Made by a program: the position numbers and the translations under genes. 42,114 nucleotides of DNA. It comes from Candidatus Moranbacteria bacterium RIFOXYB1_FULL_43_19 (GTDB lineage: Bacteria > Patescibacteriota > Minisyncoccia > Moranbacterales > UBA11712). The stretch spans positions 1 to 42,114 of the forward strand of contig MFSH01000013.1 of the NCBI GenBank assembly GCA_001784875.1, in the 5' to 3' direction. Shown here one piece after another: positions 14,653-23,114 of the stretch (positions are counted from its first letter, which is position 1; the number at the start of each line of letters is the position of its first letter). The notes under the pieces were generated by a model that was not told the origin of the DNA, made no database searches, and saw only the letters and a program-made list of their open reading frames with translations.

Positions 14653-15732
14653 ATGAAATACGAAAAAGAATTTCCGCTTTTCAAAACGAAAGTGGAGGGG
14701 ATCGCCAAAAAGTTCAATCTTTCAGACCTTAATGATAGAAAAGCCTATTTCGAAGCCAAGGCGGGAGACGACATCGCCAAACTCAAAAAATATTTCGATG
14801 AAGGAAAAACTTTCATCGTCTATCTTCTCGGCAAAAAAAACGCCGGCAAAGGCACCTATACCAAACTCCTCATGGAAATTTTCGGCCGGGACAAGATTGC
14901 CCATCTTTCCGTCGGCGACATTGTGCGTGATCTTCACGCGGCGGTGGAAGACGAAAGTTATAAAAAAGAACTTCTTGATTATCTTCGCAAGAATTATCGC
15001 GGCTACATCACTCCGGAGCAGGCGCTCGAGGCTCTTCTCGGACGCGACCAGAAGACGCTTCTTCCCAATGAATTCATCATGGCGCTAGTAAAGCGGGAGA
15101 TCGACAAAATCGGCAAGAAAACAATTTTCATTGACGGTTTTCCAAGGAATCTGGACCAGGTTTCTTATTCTATGTTTTTCAAGCAGCTTATTGACTACCG
15201 TGAAGATCCGGATATTTTCATCGCTATCGATATTCCGGAAAAAGTCATTGACGAACGGATGAAATACCGCCGGGTCTGCCCGATTTGCCACACGCCGCGG
15301 AACCTGAAGCTCTTCACTACCCAGGATGTCGAATACGACGAAAAAGACGAGAAATTTTATCTAATCTGCGACAATCCAGATCACGAAAAATCAAGAATGC
15401 ACGGTAAAGAGGGAGACGAAATGGGAATCGAATCGATCCGTGACAGGCTGGAGCTTGATGACAAGCTCATTGCGAAGATATTTTCCCTCCACGGAATCCA
15501 AAAAGGGCTGATTCGAAATGCCGTTCCGGTTGAAAAAGCCAAAGCTTATGTCGATGATTATGAAATTACGCCAGCTTATGAATATGAATACGATCAAGCA
15601 AGTGGCAAAGTAAAAACAATCGAAAATCCTTTTGTAGTGAAAGACGATGAAGGAGTCGAAGTCTGCAGTTTGCTTGCTCCACCTGTGGCGCTTTCGCTAA
15701 TTCGGCAGCTGGTGGAAATTTTAGGATTATAA
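14653..15732 (+). CDS. adk: Adenylate kinase-like nucleoside monophosphate kinase, extended
   Basis: Transfers phosphate between ATP and a nucleoside monophosphate, most likely AMP. The P-loop is LGKKNAGKGT (59-68), followed by SVGDIVRD and FIDGFPRNLDQ, which are standard adenylate kinase blocks. The LID region has cysteines and histidines (CPICH and CDNPDH) that suggest a zinc-bearing LID. At 359 residues it is much longer than the usual 210-220, with about 50 extra residues at the N-terminus and a long C-terminal part after the LID. It is the first of four nucleotide/folate genes. It could also act on another NMP, since the family is hard to separate by sequence alone. Confidence 0.85.
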   Translation: MKYEKEFPLFKTKVEGIAKKFNLSDLNDRKAYFEAKAGDDIAKLKKYFDEGKTFIVYLLGKKNAGKGTYTKLLMEIFGRDKIAHLSVGDIVRDLHAAVEDESYKKELLDYLRKNYRGYITPEQALEALLGRDQKTLLPNEFIMALVKREIDKIGKKTIFIDGFPRNLDQVSYSMFFKQLIDYREDPDIFIAIDIPEKVIDERMKYRRVCPICHTPRNLKLFTTQDVEYDEKDEKFYLICDNPDHEKSRMHGKEGDEMGIESIRDRLELDDKLIAKIFSLHGIQKGLIRNAVPVEKAKAYVDDYEITPAYEYEYDQASGKVKTIENPFVVKDDEGVEVCSLLAPPVALSLIRQLVEILGL

Positions 15733-15753
15733 TTAAAAGTTTGGCTTTTGAGC

Positions 15754-15798
15754 TCCTAAGATCCGATCTTAGGACGCTCCTAAGATCGGATCTTAGGA
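15754..15798. repeat. Double palindrome (P + CGC + P') before thyA
   Basis: P (15754-15774) has 10-bp arms TCCTAAGATC / GATCTTAGGA around a central C. P' (15778-15798) is its exact reverse complement with a central G. The linker is CGC, giving GGACGCTCC at the centre, also present in the element at 39621-39657. It may also act as a terminator or mRNA hairpin; thyA starts 3 bases later. Confidence 0.8.
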
Positions 15799-15801
15799 AA
15801 A

Positions 15802-16791
15802 ATGCATCCCGAATACCAATATCTCAATCTTCTCAAGGATATTCTTGAGAATGGCTCGGATAAAAAATTGTTCCTCACCCCTGAAGTCCAGGAGCAATAT
15901 CGAAAAAAAGGCGAAGAGTTGCCTTTCATCCGTTCGGTTTTTGGCCGGATGATGAGGTTTGACCTCGCAGAGGGATTTCCCCTGCTTACCACCAAAAAAG
16001 TTTTTTATCGGGGAATATTCGAGGAACTGCTTTGGTTTCTCATGGGCGATTCGAACATAAAATACCTTGTCGACCGCGATGTTCACATCTGGGACGAATG
16101 GGCCTGGAAAAAATACCACAAGTGGGCGCTTGAGAACGCGCCGGACAAAGATATGGAACAAAAAGATTTCATTGCCAAGCTTAAATCAGAACCGGCCGAT
16201 AGCGAGTTTGTGAAAAGGTGGGGCGATCTTATCACAATATACGGCCGCATGTGGCGCCGCTGGCCGGCCTCGGACGGGCGCGAGATCGACCAGTTGGGAT
16301 ATTGCATTGACGGCCTCAAGGACAAGCCTTATCGAAAATCATACGTGGTTTCTGCCTGGAATCCGGATTTCATATATAAAATGGCTTCTCCCCAAAACCG
16401 GAACGAAGTGCCCCCTTTTTGCCACACGACCTACCAGTTTGCGGTTGTGAACGACAAATTGAATCTAGGCCTCTATCAAAGGAGCGCGGATGTCTTTTTG
16501 GGCGTTCCTTTCAACATCGCGAGCTACGCCCTGCTTCTTCTCATGGTGTCTCAAGTCGTGGGTATTCCAGCCGGTGAATTCATTCATATTTTCGGGGATG
16601 TCCATATTTACTCCAACCATTTCAATCAGGTGAAAGAGCAGATATCCCGCGAGCCAAAACCCTTTCCGACACTGAAACTGAATCCGGACAAAAAAGAAAT
16701 TGATGATTTTGTCTATGAAGACTTTTCGCTCGAAGGCTACGACCCGCACCCGGCAATCAAAGCGGAAATAGTGAATGTTGGCGGCTCCTAG
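15802..16791 (+). CDS. thyA: Thymidylate synthase ThyA
   Basis: Methylates dUMP to dTMP using methylene-tetrahydrofolate. The 329-residue protein has RSVFGRMMRFDLAEGFPLLTTKK near the N-terminus, then FEELLWFLMGDSN, and the catalytic cysteine C207 in VPPFCHTTYQF. QRSADVFLGVPFNIASYALL and HIFGDVHIYSNH follow, all family hallmarks. An insertion of about 40 residues relative to the short E. coli form lies around 105-145. It is followed by dihydrofolate reductase, which regenerates the folate it oxidises. The start codon lies right beside the double palindrome at 15754-15798. Confidence 0.96.
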   Translation: MHPEYQYLNLLKDILENGSDKKLFLTPEVQEQYRKKGEELPFIRSVFGRMMRFDLAEGFPLLTTKKVFYRGIFEELLWFLMGDSNIKYLVDRDVHIWDEWAWKKYHKWALENAPDKDMEQKDFIAKLKSEPADSEFVKRWGDLITIYGRMWRRWPASDGREIDQLGYCIDGLKDKPYRKSYVVSAWNPDFIYKMASPQNRNEVPPFCHTTYQFAVVNDKLNLGLYQRSADVFLGVPFNIASYALLLLMVSQVVGIPAGEFIHIFGDVHIYSNHFNQVKEQISREPKPFPTLKLNPDKKEIDDFVYEDFSLEGYDPHPAIKAEIVNVGGS

Positions 16792-16892
16792 AATTTTCGC
16801 AAAACATCCGCTTTTTCGAGTAGGCTACCTGTTTGTTTTGCAAACAGTCTCACGCGATACTCTCAAAATCGGATGTTTTACTTAGAAATTGT

Positions 16893-17393
16893 ATGAAAAT
16901 AATTCTCATGATGGCAATGACAGCTGACGGAAAGATCGCTAAATCGAGCGATCATTTTCCTAATTGGACCTCGAAAGAAGACAAAAAAATGTTCATGGAA
17001 GTGACGAAAGAGCACGGCACGGTAATCATGGGAGATAAAACTTTTTTCACTTTTCCAAAACCTTTACCGGATCGGCTGAATGTCGTCTTTACTCTGCTTG
17101 AGAATCCACCGGAAACAGAAAACGTGAAGTGGGTAGGCGGCGATCCGGAGCAAGTTCTTTTGGAGCTCAAAAAAATGGGATACAAATCCGCGGTTCTGGG
17201 CGGGGGAAAATATATGAATTCCCAATTTCTGGAAAAGAAACTCATTGATGAAATCTGGCTCACCATCGAGCCCAAAATTTTCGGCGATGGCCTCGGAGTT
17301 TTCAGCGGCGATTTCAATATCGACTTGAAACTTTTGGATGTGGAAAAAATAAACGAAAATTCAGTAGTGGTGAAGTATAAAGTAATGAATTAA
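16893..17393 (+). CDS. Dihydrofolate reductase-like / RibD C-terminal family reductase
   Basis: A 166-residue NADPH-dependent reductase of the DHFR/RibD fold. It starts MKIILMMAMTADGKIAKSSD, has GTVIMGDKTFFTFPKPLPDRLNVVFT (nucleotide-binding region) and AVLGGGKYMNSQFL, and ends with a DEIWLTIEPKIFGDGLGVF segment. The ADGKIA start and the IEPKIFG.G block are nearer to RibD-like DHFRs than to classical FolA. Its position between thyA and fhs supports a role in reducing dihydrofolate. The ATG at 16893 gives the expected N-terminus; upstream in-frame codons are not protein-like. Confidence 0.85.
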   Translation: MKIILMMAMTADGKIAKSSDHFPNWTSKEDKKMFMEVTKEHGTVIMGDKTFFTFPKPLPDRLNVVFTLLENPPETENVKWVGGDPEQVLLELKKMGYKSAVLGGGKYMNSQFLEKKLIDEIWLTIEPKIFGDGLGVFSGDFNIDLKLLDVEKINENSVVVKYKVMN

Positions 17394-17402
17394 CTAAATT
17401 TG

Positions 17403-19073
17403 ATGTTATCCGACATCCAAATCGCCCAAAAATCGAAAATGAAACCCATTCGGGAAATCGCCAAAAAAATCGGAATTGGCGATAATTTTTTGGAATTGTA
17501 TGGAAATTATAAGGCGAAACTTACTCCCGAACTTTGGGGAAAAATAAAAAAAAGACCGGACGGAAAACTTATTTTGGTGACGGCGATCACTCCAACTCCT
17601 GCCGGCGAGGGAAAAACGACAACTTCAATCGGGCTCGCGCAGTCTTTTTGGAAACTTGAAAAAAAGGCGGTTCTGGCGCTTCGCGAGCCGTCTCTCGGGC
17701 CCTCAATGGGCATGAAAGGCGGCGCGGCGGGAGGGGGATATGCCCAGGTGATGCCAATGGAAGACATCAATCTCCATTTCACAGGGGATATCCACGCGGT
17801 GACCGCGGCCAATAATCTTCTCGCTTCTCTCATCGACAACCATATTTATTTTGGAAATAAACTCGGAATCGACCCCAAAAAAATTTTTTGGAAGCGGTGC
17901 TTGGATCTAAATGACCGGGCCTTGCGAAAAATTGAACTAAAGATTGACAAAAAATCGAGAAACTATTCACGCAAAGAGGCATTCAATATTTCCGTCGCAT
18001 CGGAAATTATGGCAATTTTGTGTCTTTCGGAAAACGTCGCCGACCTCAAAAGAAAACTAGGAAAGATTGTCATCGGCCTCAATTGCTCCGGGAAACCTGT
18101 TTACGCGCGATCTCTCAAGGCCGAAGGAGCCATGGCAGCGCTTCTCAAAGACGCGCTCAAGCCAAATCTCGTGCAAACGCTCGAAAATACTCCTGCTATC
18201 ATTCATGGCGGCCCGTTTGCGAACATTGCCCATGGGTGCAACAGCGTGCTTGCGACAAGATATGCCCTGAAGCTTGGAGATTATGCGATAACCGAAGCCG
18301 GCTTTGGAGCCGATCTCGGCGCGGAGAAATTTTTCGATATCAAATGCCGGCTGGCAAGGCTAAAACCCGACGTGGCAGTGATTGTGGCGACGATCCGGTC
18401 ACTGAAACATAACGGCGGAATGTCAAAAGAAAATCTCAAAAAAGAAAATCCGGGAGCCCTTTCGAAAGGGATCGCGAATCTTGAAAAACATCTCGAAAAT
18501 ATCCAAAAATTTGGTGTTCCGGCAATTGTGGCTCTCAACGTTTTCCCGACTGATACTAAGAAAGAAATTGAATTGGTTGAAAATACTGTGAAAAAAATGG
18601 GAGCAAGAATTTCCCGCTCCGAAGTCTGGGCAAAAGGTGGCCAGGGCGGAACAGAGTTGGCGAAAAAAGTTTTGGAAACAATAAAAAGCGAAAAAAGAAA
18701 ATTTGCTCCGCTCTACAGCGAAAAGAAATCTATCAAGGATAAAATCAACATTATCGCCAAAGAAATATACGGCGCCGGAAATGTATTTTTTTCCAAGGAA
18801 GCCAAGGGGCAGATGAAAATGATCGAGCGCGAAAGGCTAGACAAAGTTCCTGTCTGCATTGCCAAAACGCAATTTTCCCTTTCAGACGATCCGAAAAAAC
18901 TGGGCCGGCCTCAAAATTTCACTTTGAATATCCGGGAAATCCGCGTCTCAAACGGCGCCGGCTTCATTGTGGCCATCGCCGGTGAAATCATGACTATGCC
19001 AGGCCTTCCCAAATCTCCCGCGGCAGAAAGAATTGATGTGGATGGAGAGGGAAGGATAAAGAATCTTTTTTAG
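17403..19073 (+). CDS. fhs: Formate-tetrahydrofolate ligase
   Basis: Makes 10-formyl-THF from formate, THF and ATP, feeding one-carbon units to purine and dTMP synthesis. The 556-residue protein has the N-terminal TPAGEGKTTTSIGLAQ P-loop-like motif (about 65-80), EPSLGPSMGMKGGAAGGGYAQV, then NIAHGCNSVLATRYALKLGDY and TEAGFGADLGAEKFFDIKCR, all typical. Length is normal. It lies 9 bases after the reductase gene, so the two are almost certainly co-transcribed. No SD is seen at either candidate start (17400 TTG, 17403 ATG). Confidence 0.97.
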   Translation: MLSDIQIAQKSKMKPIREIAKKIGIGDNFLELYGNYKAKLTPELWGKIKKRPDGKLILVTAITPTPAGEGKTTTSIGLAQSFWKLEKKAVLALREPSLGPSMGMKGGAAGGGYAQVMPMEDINLHFTGDIHAVTAANNLLASLIDNHIYFGNKLGIDPKKIFWKRCLDLNDRALRKIELKIDKKSRNYSRKEAFNISVASEIMAILCLSENVADLKRKLGKIVIGLNCSGKPVYARSLKAEGAMAALLKDALKPNLVQTLENTPAIIHGGPFANIAHGCNSVLATRYALKLGDYAITEAGFGADLGAEKFFDIKCRLARLKPDVAVIVATIRSLKHNGGMSKENLKKENPGALSKGIANLEKHLENIQKFGVPAIVALNVFPTDTKKEIELVENTVKKMGARISRSEVWAKGGQGGTELAKKVLETIKSEKRKFAPLYSEKKSIKDKINIIAKEIYGAGNVFFSKEAKGQMKMIERERLDKVPVCIAKTQFSLSDDPKKLGRPQNFTLNIREIRVSNGAGFIVAIAGEIMTMPGLPKSPAAERIDVDGEGRIKNLF

Positions 19074-19137
19074 TGAAGAATCTTATCATTAAATTATTTT
19101 TCTTCTAACATTAAATTTTAGGAGGTTTTAACTGTAT

Positions 19138-19165
19138 TTGACTTTTTTTAGTGATAGTTTAATAT
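19138..19165 (+). promoter_or_regulatory. Sigma-70-type promoter
   Basis: TTGACT (19138-19143), a 16-base spacer, TAATAT (19160-19165), followed by a short leader and the SD CAGGAGG before the gene at 19224. Confidence 0.6.
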
Positions 19166-19223
19166 TGTTCCACGACGAAAAGTTATTATTTTGGTTCGGT
19201 AAAATTTTTGCAGGAGGTGATTT

Positions 19224-19664
19224 ATGGAGGGTCAGGGAATGAAAAGGATTATCATTGTCGTGAATCCACCCGATTTCGATCCCGTGCATGTCAGGCCGGA
19301 ATTGGTCGGGGATCGACTTTTCCAGCGTCGGTTTGCTCTATTAAAGCAGGTAGAGTCAGATGGCTTATCCAGTCTTTTGCCAATCGACCTGGCCGACCGG
19401 GAAATTGCCGAGTTGGAGAAATTTCTCGAACACAGGTATATCAAGGCATCTCTCGGCAGGATTGGTCTAGTTCGCAATTCCTTTATTGCCGATTGCCAAA
19501 GTTTGATTGGCAACGGAATGACTGGTACAATTAGAAAAATTCGCAGGGCGATTCAGGAATATTTCGGAGTTGAAACTCGAATGTCCTGTCTCAACTGCCT
19601 GGCACACAGGCAGGTGTGCAGCTGCACACCTGCCTTAGACTCTGCCCTTAATTTATGTTTTTGA
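19224..19664 (+). CDS. Orphan protein with strong SD and C-terminal Cys cluster
   Basis: A 146-residue protein; GCAGGAGGTGATTT lies directly before the ATG (an alternative ATG is at codon 6). No family is recognised. The body is predicted helical (FQRRFALLKQVESDGLSSLL, DREIAELEKFLEHRY). The C-terminus is Cys-rich (MSCLNCLAHRQVCSCTP) and part of it is encoded by a perfect 26-base palindrome (19609-19634), so the natural C-terminus may have been changed by a repeat insertion. It has its own promoter and terminator, like the other small genes in this part. Confidence 0.7.
   Translation: MEGQGMKRIIIVVNPPDFDPVHVRPELVGDRLFQRRFALLKQVESDGLSSLLPIDLADREIAELEKFLEHRYIKASLGRIGLVRNSFIADCQSLIGNGMTGTIRKIRRAIQEYFGVETRMSCLNCLAHRQVCSCTPALDSALNLCF
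19609..19634. repeat. 26-base perfect palindrome at the end of the 19224 gene
   Basis: GGCAGGTGTGCAG (19609-19621) and CTGCACACCTGCC (19622-19634) form a 13-bp perfect palindrome within the coding region. The core GTGCAGCTGCAC is shared with the palindrome at 8183-8196. Confidence 0.8.
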
Positions 19665-19674
19665 AAGAAAAAGT

Positions 19675-19705
19675 AAGCCGGATTGGAGGAGCCGGCTTTT
19701 TATTT
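19675..19705 (+). terminator. Rho-independent terminator
   Basis: AAGCCGG (19675-19681) and CCGGCTT (19692-19698), followed by TTTATTTTT. Confidence 0.8.
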
Positions 19706-19783
19706 TTATAAAAAAGCATAATTTCTTTTTTCCAATGCTCCAAGGTATTGGAACAAATTAAAAAATAGTTTTTGAATATTATT

Positions 19784-19819
19784 ATTTTACATATCATGCT
19801 ATAGCATAATATGTAAAAT
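19784..19819. terminator. AT-rich palindrome between convergent genes, TGCTATAGCA core
   Basis: ATTTTACATAT..ATATGTAAAAT arms enclose TGCTATAGCA; T-rich on both strands, so it may end transcripts from both sides (19224 gene and the M24 peptidase). The same core sits in the hairpin at 37579-37625. Confidence 0.65.
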
Positions 19820-19837
19820 TATTTCTGCATTTTTTAG

Positions 19838-20953
19838 CTACGGGATAACCAGTTTCTTGGGATGATTTGTCAAATTCTGGAAACTGGTTTTGGTGACGAG
19901 GATCATATCTTCAAGCCTGATACCGCCTAATCGGGAATAATATAATCCCGGCTCAATGGTTATAATATTCCCTGTTTCCAGAATATCCTCCGAATTTGCC
20001 TTGAGACTGGGTTTTTCATGAATGTCGAGTCCGACTCCATGGCCGAGACCGTGAATAAATCCATAGTCGCCAATATGATATCCGTTTTTTAAAATAACAT
20101 TTGCCGTAATATCATAAATTTCTTTCGCACTCACTCCGGAGCGGATTTTTTTTATGGCCGCGTTTTGCGCGCGCAAAACTGCCGCATACATTGTTTGGAT
20201 TTCGGGCGATGGCCTCCCTTTTACATAAGTCCGGGTCATGTCGGAAAAATAGCCGGACGCGCGATGGCGGGGAAAAATATCGCAAACGATCGGCTGGTGA
20301 GGCAAAATCGGTCCGAAGCCGATGTGATGCGGGATGGCAGTTTGTTTTTCGGTTGAGATGATCATGCCAAGGAGGTCGAACATTCCTTTTTCAATGAGCG
20401 CTTTTTCGGCTTCCTGTTTCAAGAATTCGCTGGTGAGGATTTTATTCTGATAATAAATTTTATTTTTTCTTATCCTTGATCGGCGGAGAATATTTTCAAT
20501 GATCCGGAAAGCCATTTTTGTGTGGGCGAGGCTTTCTTTGATATATCTGATTTCTTCTTTTGTTTTCACGGCCCTTTCCGGAAAAAAAGGAAAAGCGGGA
20601 ACAAGCTTTGCCCCTTTTCTGCGCAAAAAATCGGCCATATCGAGCGGGAAATGGATGGGAATTTGAACCTTCCTTCCCATCAAGCCATATCTTTTGAAGA
20701 TATAATAGGCGAGTTTATTGCGGTCGCTGGTTTTCAGGCGCAATTTTTTGGCTTCTTCCGAAAAGGGATTGAGAGGAACTGATTTTATTCTTAAGTTTTT
20801 GGGAATAATGCTAAAGTCAACTTTGTCGAGCAAGGCATATTTTTTACCACGAGTTTCCAAATAAAAAAAAGAGCTTGTGACAGGCGTCTTCACCGCGTAG
20901 TGCATATCAGAGTCTTTTGTGCTTCCGAAAATAACTTTATTCATATTAGACAT
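19838..20953 (-). CDS. M24-family metallopeptidase (Xaa-Pro aminopeptidase-like)
   Basis: A cytoplasmic aminopeptidase of the pita-bread fold, probably removing an N-terminal residue next to proline. The 371-residue protein has an N-terminal creatinase-like domain and a C-terminal catalytic domain with the five metal ligands in order: D in IVCDIFPR, D in SDMTRTY, H in GHGVGLDIHE, E in TIEPGLYY and E in IRLEDM. Length fits. It is read from the opposite strand and its promoter region faces that of the 21175 gene. ATGs at 20953 and nine bases later are both possible starts. Confidence 0.9.
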   Translation of the reverse strand: MSNMNKVIFGSTKDSDMHYAVKTPVTSSFFYLETRGKKYALLDKVDFSIIPKNLRIKSVPLNPFSEEAKKLRLKTSDRNKLAYYIFKRYGLMGRKVQIPIHFPLDMADFLRRKGAKLVPAFPFFPERAVKTKEEIRYIKESLAHTKMAFRIIENILRRSRIRKNKIYYQNKILTSEFLKQEAEKALIEKGMFDLLGMIISTEKQTAIPHHIGFGPILPHQPIVCDIFPRHRASGYFSDMTRTYVKGRPSPEIQTMYAAVLRAQNAAIKKIRSGVSAKEIYDITANVILKNGYHIGDYGFIHGLGHGVGLDIHEKPSLKANSEDILETGNIITIEPGLYYSRLGGIRLEDMILVTKTSFQNLTNHPKKLVIP

Positions 20954-20962
20954 AATAAACTC

Positions 20963-20991
20963 TTGACGGATAATTTCAAGCTTGATAGAAT
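20963..20991 (+). promoter_or_regulatory. Sigma-70-type promoter for the attenuator leader
   Basis: TTGACG (20963-20968), a 17-base spacer, TAGAAT (20986-20991), predicting a transcript start near 20998. Confidence 0.75.
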
Positions 20992-20997
20992 ATTTTT

Positions 20998-21148
20998 GTA
21001 ATGAACACTAGTCAAGCTAAAACTTTTTTCTTCAGCTATTTCTGGTTTACGCACCAGGCCGGTTTTGGTTTGAATGGAATTTTTGCAAAAAGATAAAGTC
21101 TCGAAGAAATTGCAAGCAAACCAAAATCGGCCAGCGAGCCGGTTTTTT
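20998..21148 (+). promoter_or_regulatory. Structured leader with terminator/antiterminator design
   Basis: A small hairpin CTGGT..ACCAG lies at 21042-21057. GGCCGGTTTTGGTTTG (21057-21072) pairs with CAAACCAAAATCGGCC (21117-21132), with one mismatch. The second strand of that pairing is also the 5' side of a terminator: AAAATCGGC (21123-21131) with GCCGGTTTT (21138-21146), then more T. The two foldings exclude each other, as in attenuators and riboswitches. The SD of the next gene begins 13 bases after the T-run. Confidence 0.65.
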
Positions 21149-21174
21149 AGTTATTTCCCAAAAGGAGGCAGTCA

Positions 21175-21744
21175 ATGGCTAAAGCTCGAGAGGAAATGGA
21201 TAGGCTGATAAGCGAGATATTGAACCCACCACCCGAAATTGGGGAGAATCAACTTTTCAACAGAAATTACAAGTTGGCTCATGAGAATCTTTTGCCTCTT
21301 GTGGCAGAAGCGCCGCTGGTATATTTCGATCTTCTCAAGGATTATTGCCGGCGTGGGAAAATTCCTACGGATCTGAGCAAGGGTTCGGCCGGTTTTTTCC
21401 CCTTAACGGTCGCCGTGCAGGGAATGCCGCAATGGCGCGTCAAGCAGCTTGCCCAGATGCTTGAGTGGCCGGAAGTGTACGGGCGTTATGATTTCTCAGT
21501 ACTGGCGCCTCTTATAGACCGGGTGGCGGAGATTCAAAATATCGATGCGATTCCGCATCTTCGGAAATGCGCTGACCTGATCAAAGTGAGCGCCCATGCC
21601 GCCGACACTGACGGGAGATTGCGGCCGAGGGTGAAGTGGATGGTGGCAAAAATCAGGAAAGCGATTATCGGATGTAACGGTCTTAAGAAAAAAGCGGTTG
21701 ATGCGATGCCGGAAGCGTTCCTTTGGCAATCAGCCGGTCGATGA
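21175..21744 (+). CDS. Orphan helical protein controlled by a structured leader
   Basis: A 189-residue soluble protein with AAAAGGAGG before the ATG. The composition is that of an alpha-helical protein (AREEMDRLISEILNPPPE, WRVKQLAQMLEWPEVYGRY, PRVKWMVAKIRKAIIG). There are only two cysteines, no membrane segment and no recognised domain. Directly upstream are a promoter and a leader that can fold as a terminator, so expression seems conditional. A two-tier terminator follows at 21780-21824. Confidence 0.7.
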   Translation: MAKAREEMDRLISEILNPPPEIGENQLFNRNYKLAHENLLPLVAEAPLVYFDLLKDYCRRGKIPTDLSKGSAGFFPLTVAVQGMPQWRVKQLAQMLEWPEVYGRYDFSVLAPLIDRVAEIQNIDAIPHLRKCADLIKVSAHAADTDGRLRPRVKWMVAKIRKAIIGCNGLKKKAVDAMPEAFLWQSAGR

Positions 21745-21779
21745 TTTTTGAATGCGCCAACGCGCGCCAAAATTTCACG

Positions 21780-21824
21780 AAGTCCTTTCAAGGTCAGCCG
21801 ACCTTGGGAGGACTTTTCTTTTTG
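21780..21824 (+). terminator. Rho-independent terminator with nested stems
   Basis: An outer stem AAGTCCT/AGGACTT and inner stem AAGGTC/GACCTT, followed by TTCTTTTT. Confidence 0.85.
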
Positions 21825-21858
21825 TGCTAGAATGTTATTAATCGATTAAATCAAATAT

Positions 21859-22797
21859 ATGGTGAATAAATCAAAAAATTTGGCAATCGCGGTGGATATT
21901 GGAGGAACTAACCTGCGGACGGCGTTTGTGGACGAAAAAGGAAAAATTATTGCAAAAAATATCGTTAAAACGGTTCGCAAGGGAAGAAGCGGAAATATTG
22001 TTGCAGAACAAGCAATTGGAGAAATAAAAAAAATAATCGGCGATAGCGGTGTCAGAAAATATGCGGGCATCGGGGTGAGCGTTGCCGGACCGATTGATCC
22101 GAAAAAAGGTGCGAGCGTGAATCCACCGAATATGAATTTCCGCTTTGTGCCAATTGTTGCGCCTCTGAAGGAAGAATTTCGAATACCGGTTTATATTATG
22201 AACGACTGCATCGCGGGCGTGCTGGGGGAAAAGCATTTTGGCGCGGGAAAGAAATTCAGCAATCTGGTCTATATCACAATGTCTTCTGGAATTGGCGGAG
22301 GCGCAATCGCAAACAGAAATCTGCTTATGGGGAGGGGCGGAAACGCGGCGGAAATCGGGCACATGACGGTGGATACGAAATTTGATTTGCCCTGCAGCTG
22401 TGGGAAAGGCCGGGGGCATTGGGAAGCCTATGCTTCCGGGAACAGTATCCCGAAATTTTTTCGGATTTGGGCGAAAAATTGTCGCTTGGAAGCCGAACTT
22501 CCAAGCGAGGCGAAAGCTATTTTCCAGGCGGTACGGAATAAAGACAAAATCACTTTGAAATTCATGGAAGAACTTGGAAAAATAAACGGGCGGGGAATAT
22601 CGAATGTCATTGCGGCTTACGACCCGGGAATCATTATCCTGGGCGGAGCGGTAGCGCTCAGTAGTGGGGATTTGGTGCTTAGATATGCGAAAAAAAATAT
22701 TGACAAATTTTTGCGGCTGCCGGAAATCAAAATATCAAATCTTGGCGAAAACGCACCCCTTCTCGGCGCGGCGGCTATGGTTCTTAACAAGCAGTGA
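21859..22797 (+). CDS. ROK-family sugar kinase (glucokinase-like)
   Basis: A 312-residue ROK protein: ATP-binding AVDIGGTNLRTAFVDEKG at the N-terminus, GVSVAGPIDPKKG, the sugar-binding region with NDCIAGVLGEKHFG, and the ROK zinc signature CSCGKGRGHWEAYASG. Most single-domain ROK proteins phosphorylate glucose or related sugars. No DNA-binding domain is present, so it is not a ROK repressor. A palindrome (22482-22508) is in frame and encodes CRLEAELPSEA, a probable insertion in a surface loop. No SD is present. Confidence 0.9.
   Translation: MVNKSKNLAIAVDIGGTNLRTAFVDEKGKIIAKNIVKTVRKGRSGNIVAEQAIGEIKKIIGDSGVRKYAGIGVSVAGPIDPKKGASVNPPNMNFRFVPIVAPLKEEFRIPVYIMNDCIAGVLGEKHFGAGKKFSNLVYITMSSGIGGGAIANRNLLMGRGGNAAEIGHMTVDTKFDLPCSCGKGRGHWEAYASGNSIPKFFRIWAKNCRLEAELPSEAKAIFQAVRNKDKITLKFMEELGKINGRGISNVIAAYDPGIIILGGAVALSSGDLVLRYAKKNIDKFLRLPEIKISNLGENAPLLGAAAMVLNKQ
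22482..22508. repeat. In-frame palindrome in the ROK kinase gene
   Basis: TCGCTTGGAAG (22482-22492) and CTTCCAAGCGA (22498-22508), 11-bp stem with loop CCGAA. Confidence 0.75.
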
Positions 22798-22862
22798 ACA
22801 ATGACCAATGATCAATAAAATTTCAAAATTATTGTTCATTGTTCTTTGGTCTTTAATCACTG
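22796..22862. repeat. Word-like palindromic spacer
   Basis: AACAATGACCAATGATCAAT and, after AAAATT, complementary ATTGTTCATTGTTCTTTGGTC. CAGTG and CACTG close the outside. It belongs to the TCATTGG word family of 5259-5384. Confidence 0.5.
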
Positions 22863-22882
22863 ACGCTTGTGGATAACCTCTC

Positions 22883-23096
22883 TTGACCAGCCGTCCAAGA
22901 TAATATATCCTCATAACTGTTATGCAATCTGCCATTGCGAAAAATTCTTTCCACACGATGCTTGTCCTTATGCTACTACTCGTCGTAGTCCGTTTTTCGC
23001 TGGGCAGAGTGTTTTATAAGATAACCAATTAGCAAATTTCGATAAAACACATAGAACTCTCCGCCCGGCGCAAAACCTAAAGCGCCGAGTTTTTAT
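22883..23096 (+). promoter_or_regulatory. Promoter and structured leader ending in a terminator hairpin
   Basis: TTGACC (22883-22888) with TATCCT (22906-22911) is a possible promoter. The leader has ACTAC..GTAGT, a GTGTTTTAT..ATAAAACAC pairing (about 23011 to 23051), and a final terminator-like hairpin CGGCGC (23066-23071) / GCGCCG (23082-23087) followed by AGTTTTTATTTT. The SD AAGGAGG of the next gene follows directly. Confidence 0.5.
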
Positions 23097-23114
23097 TTTA
23101 AGGAGGGAAAGCGT

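Noticed and set aside
19121-19236. TTG-start ORF after an AGGAGG at 19121-19125
   Set aside because: The stretch contains the promoter of the 19224 gene, the SD spacing is long (12 bases) and the peptide has no feature; kept as an orphan SD only.
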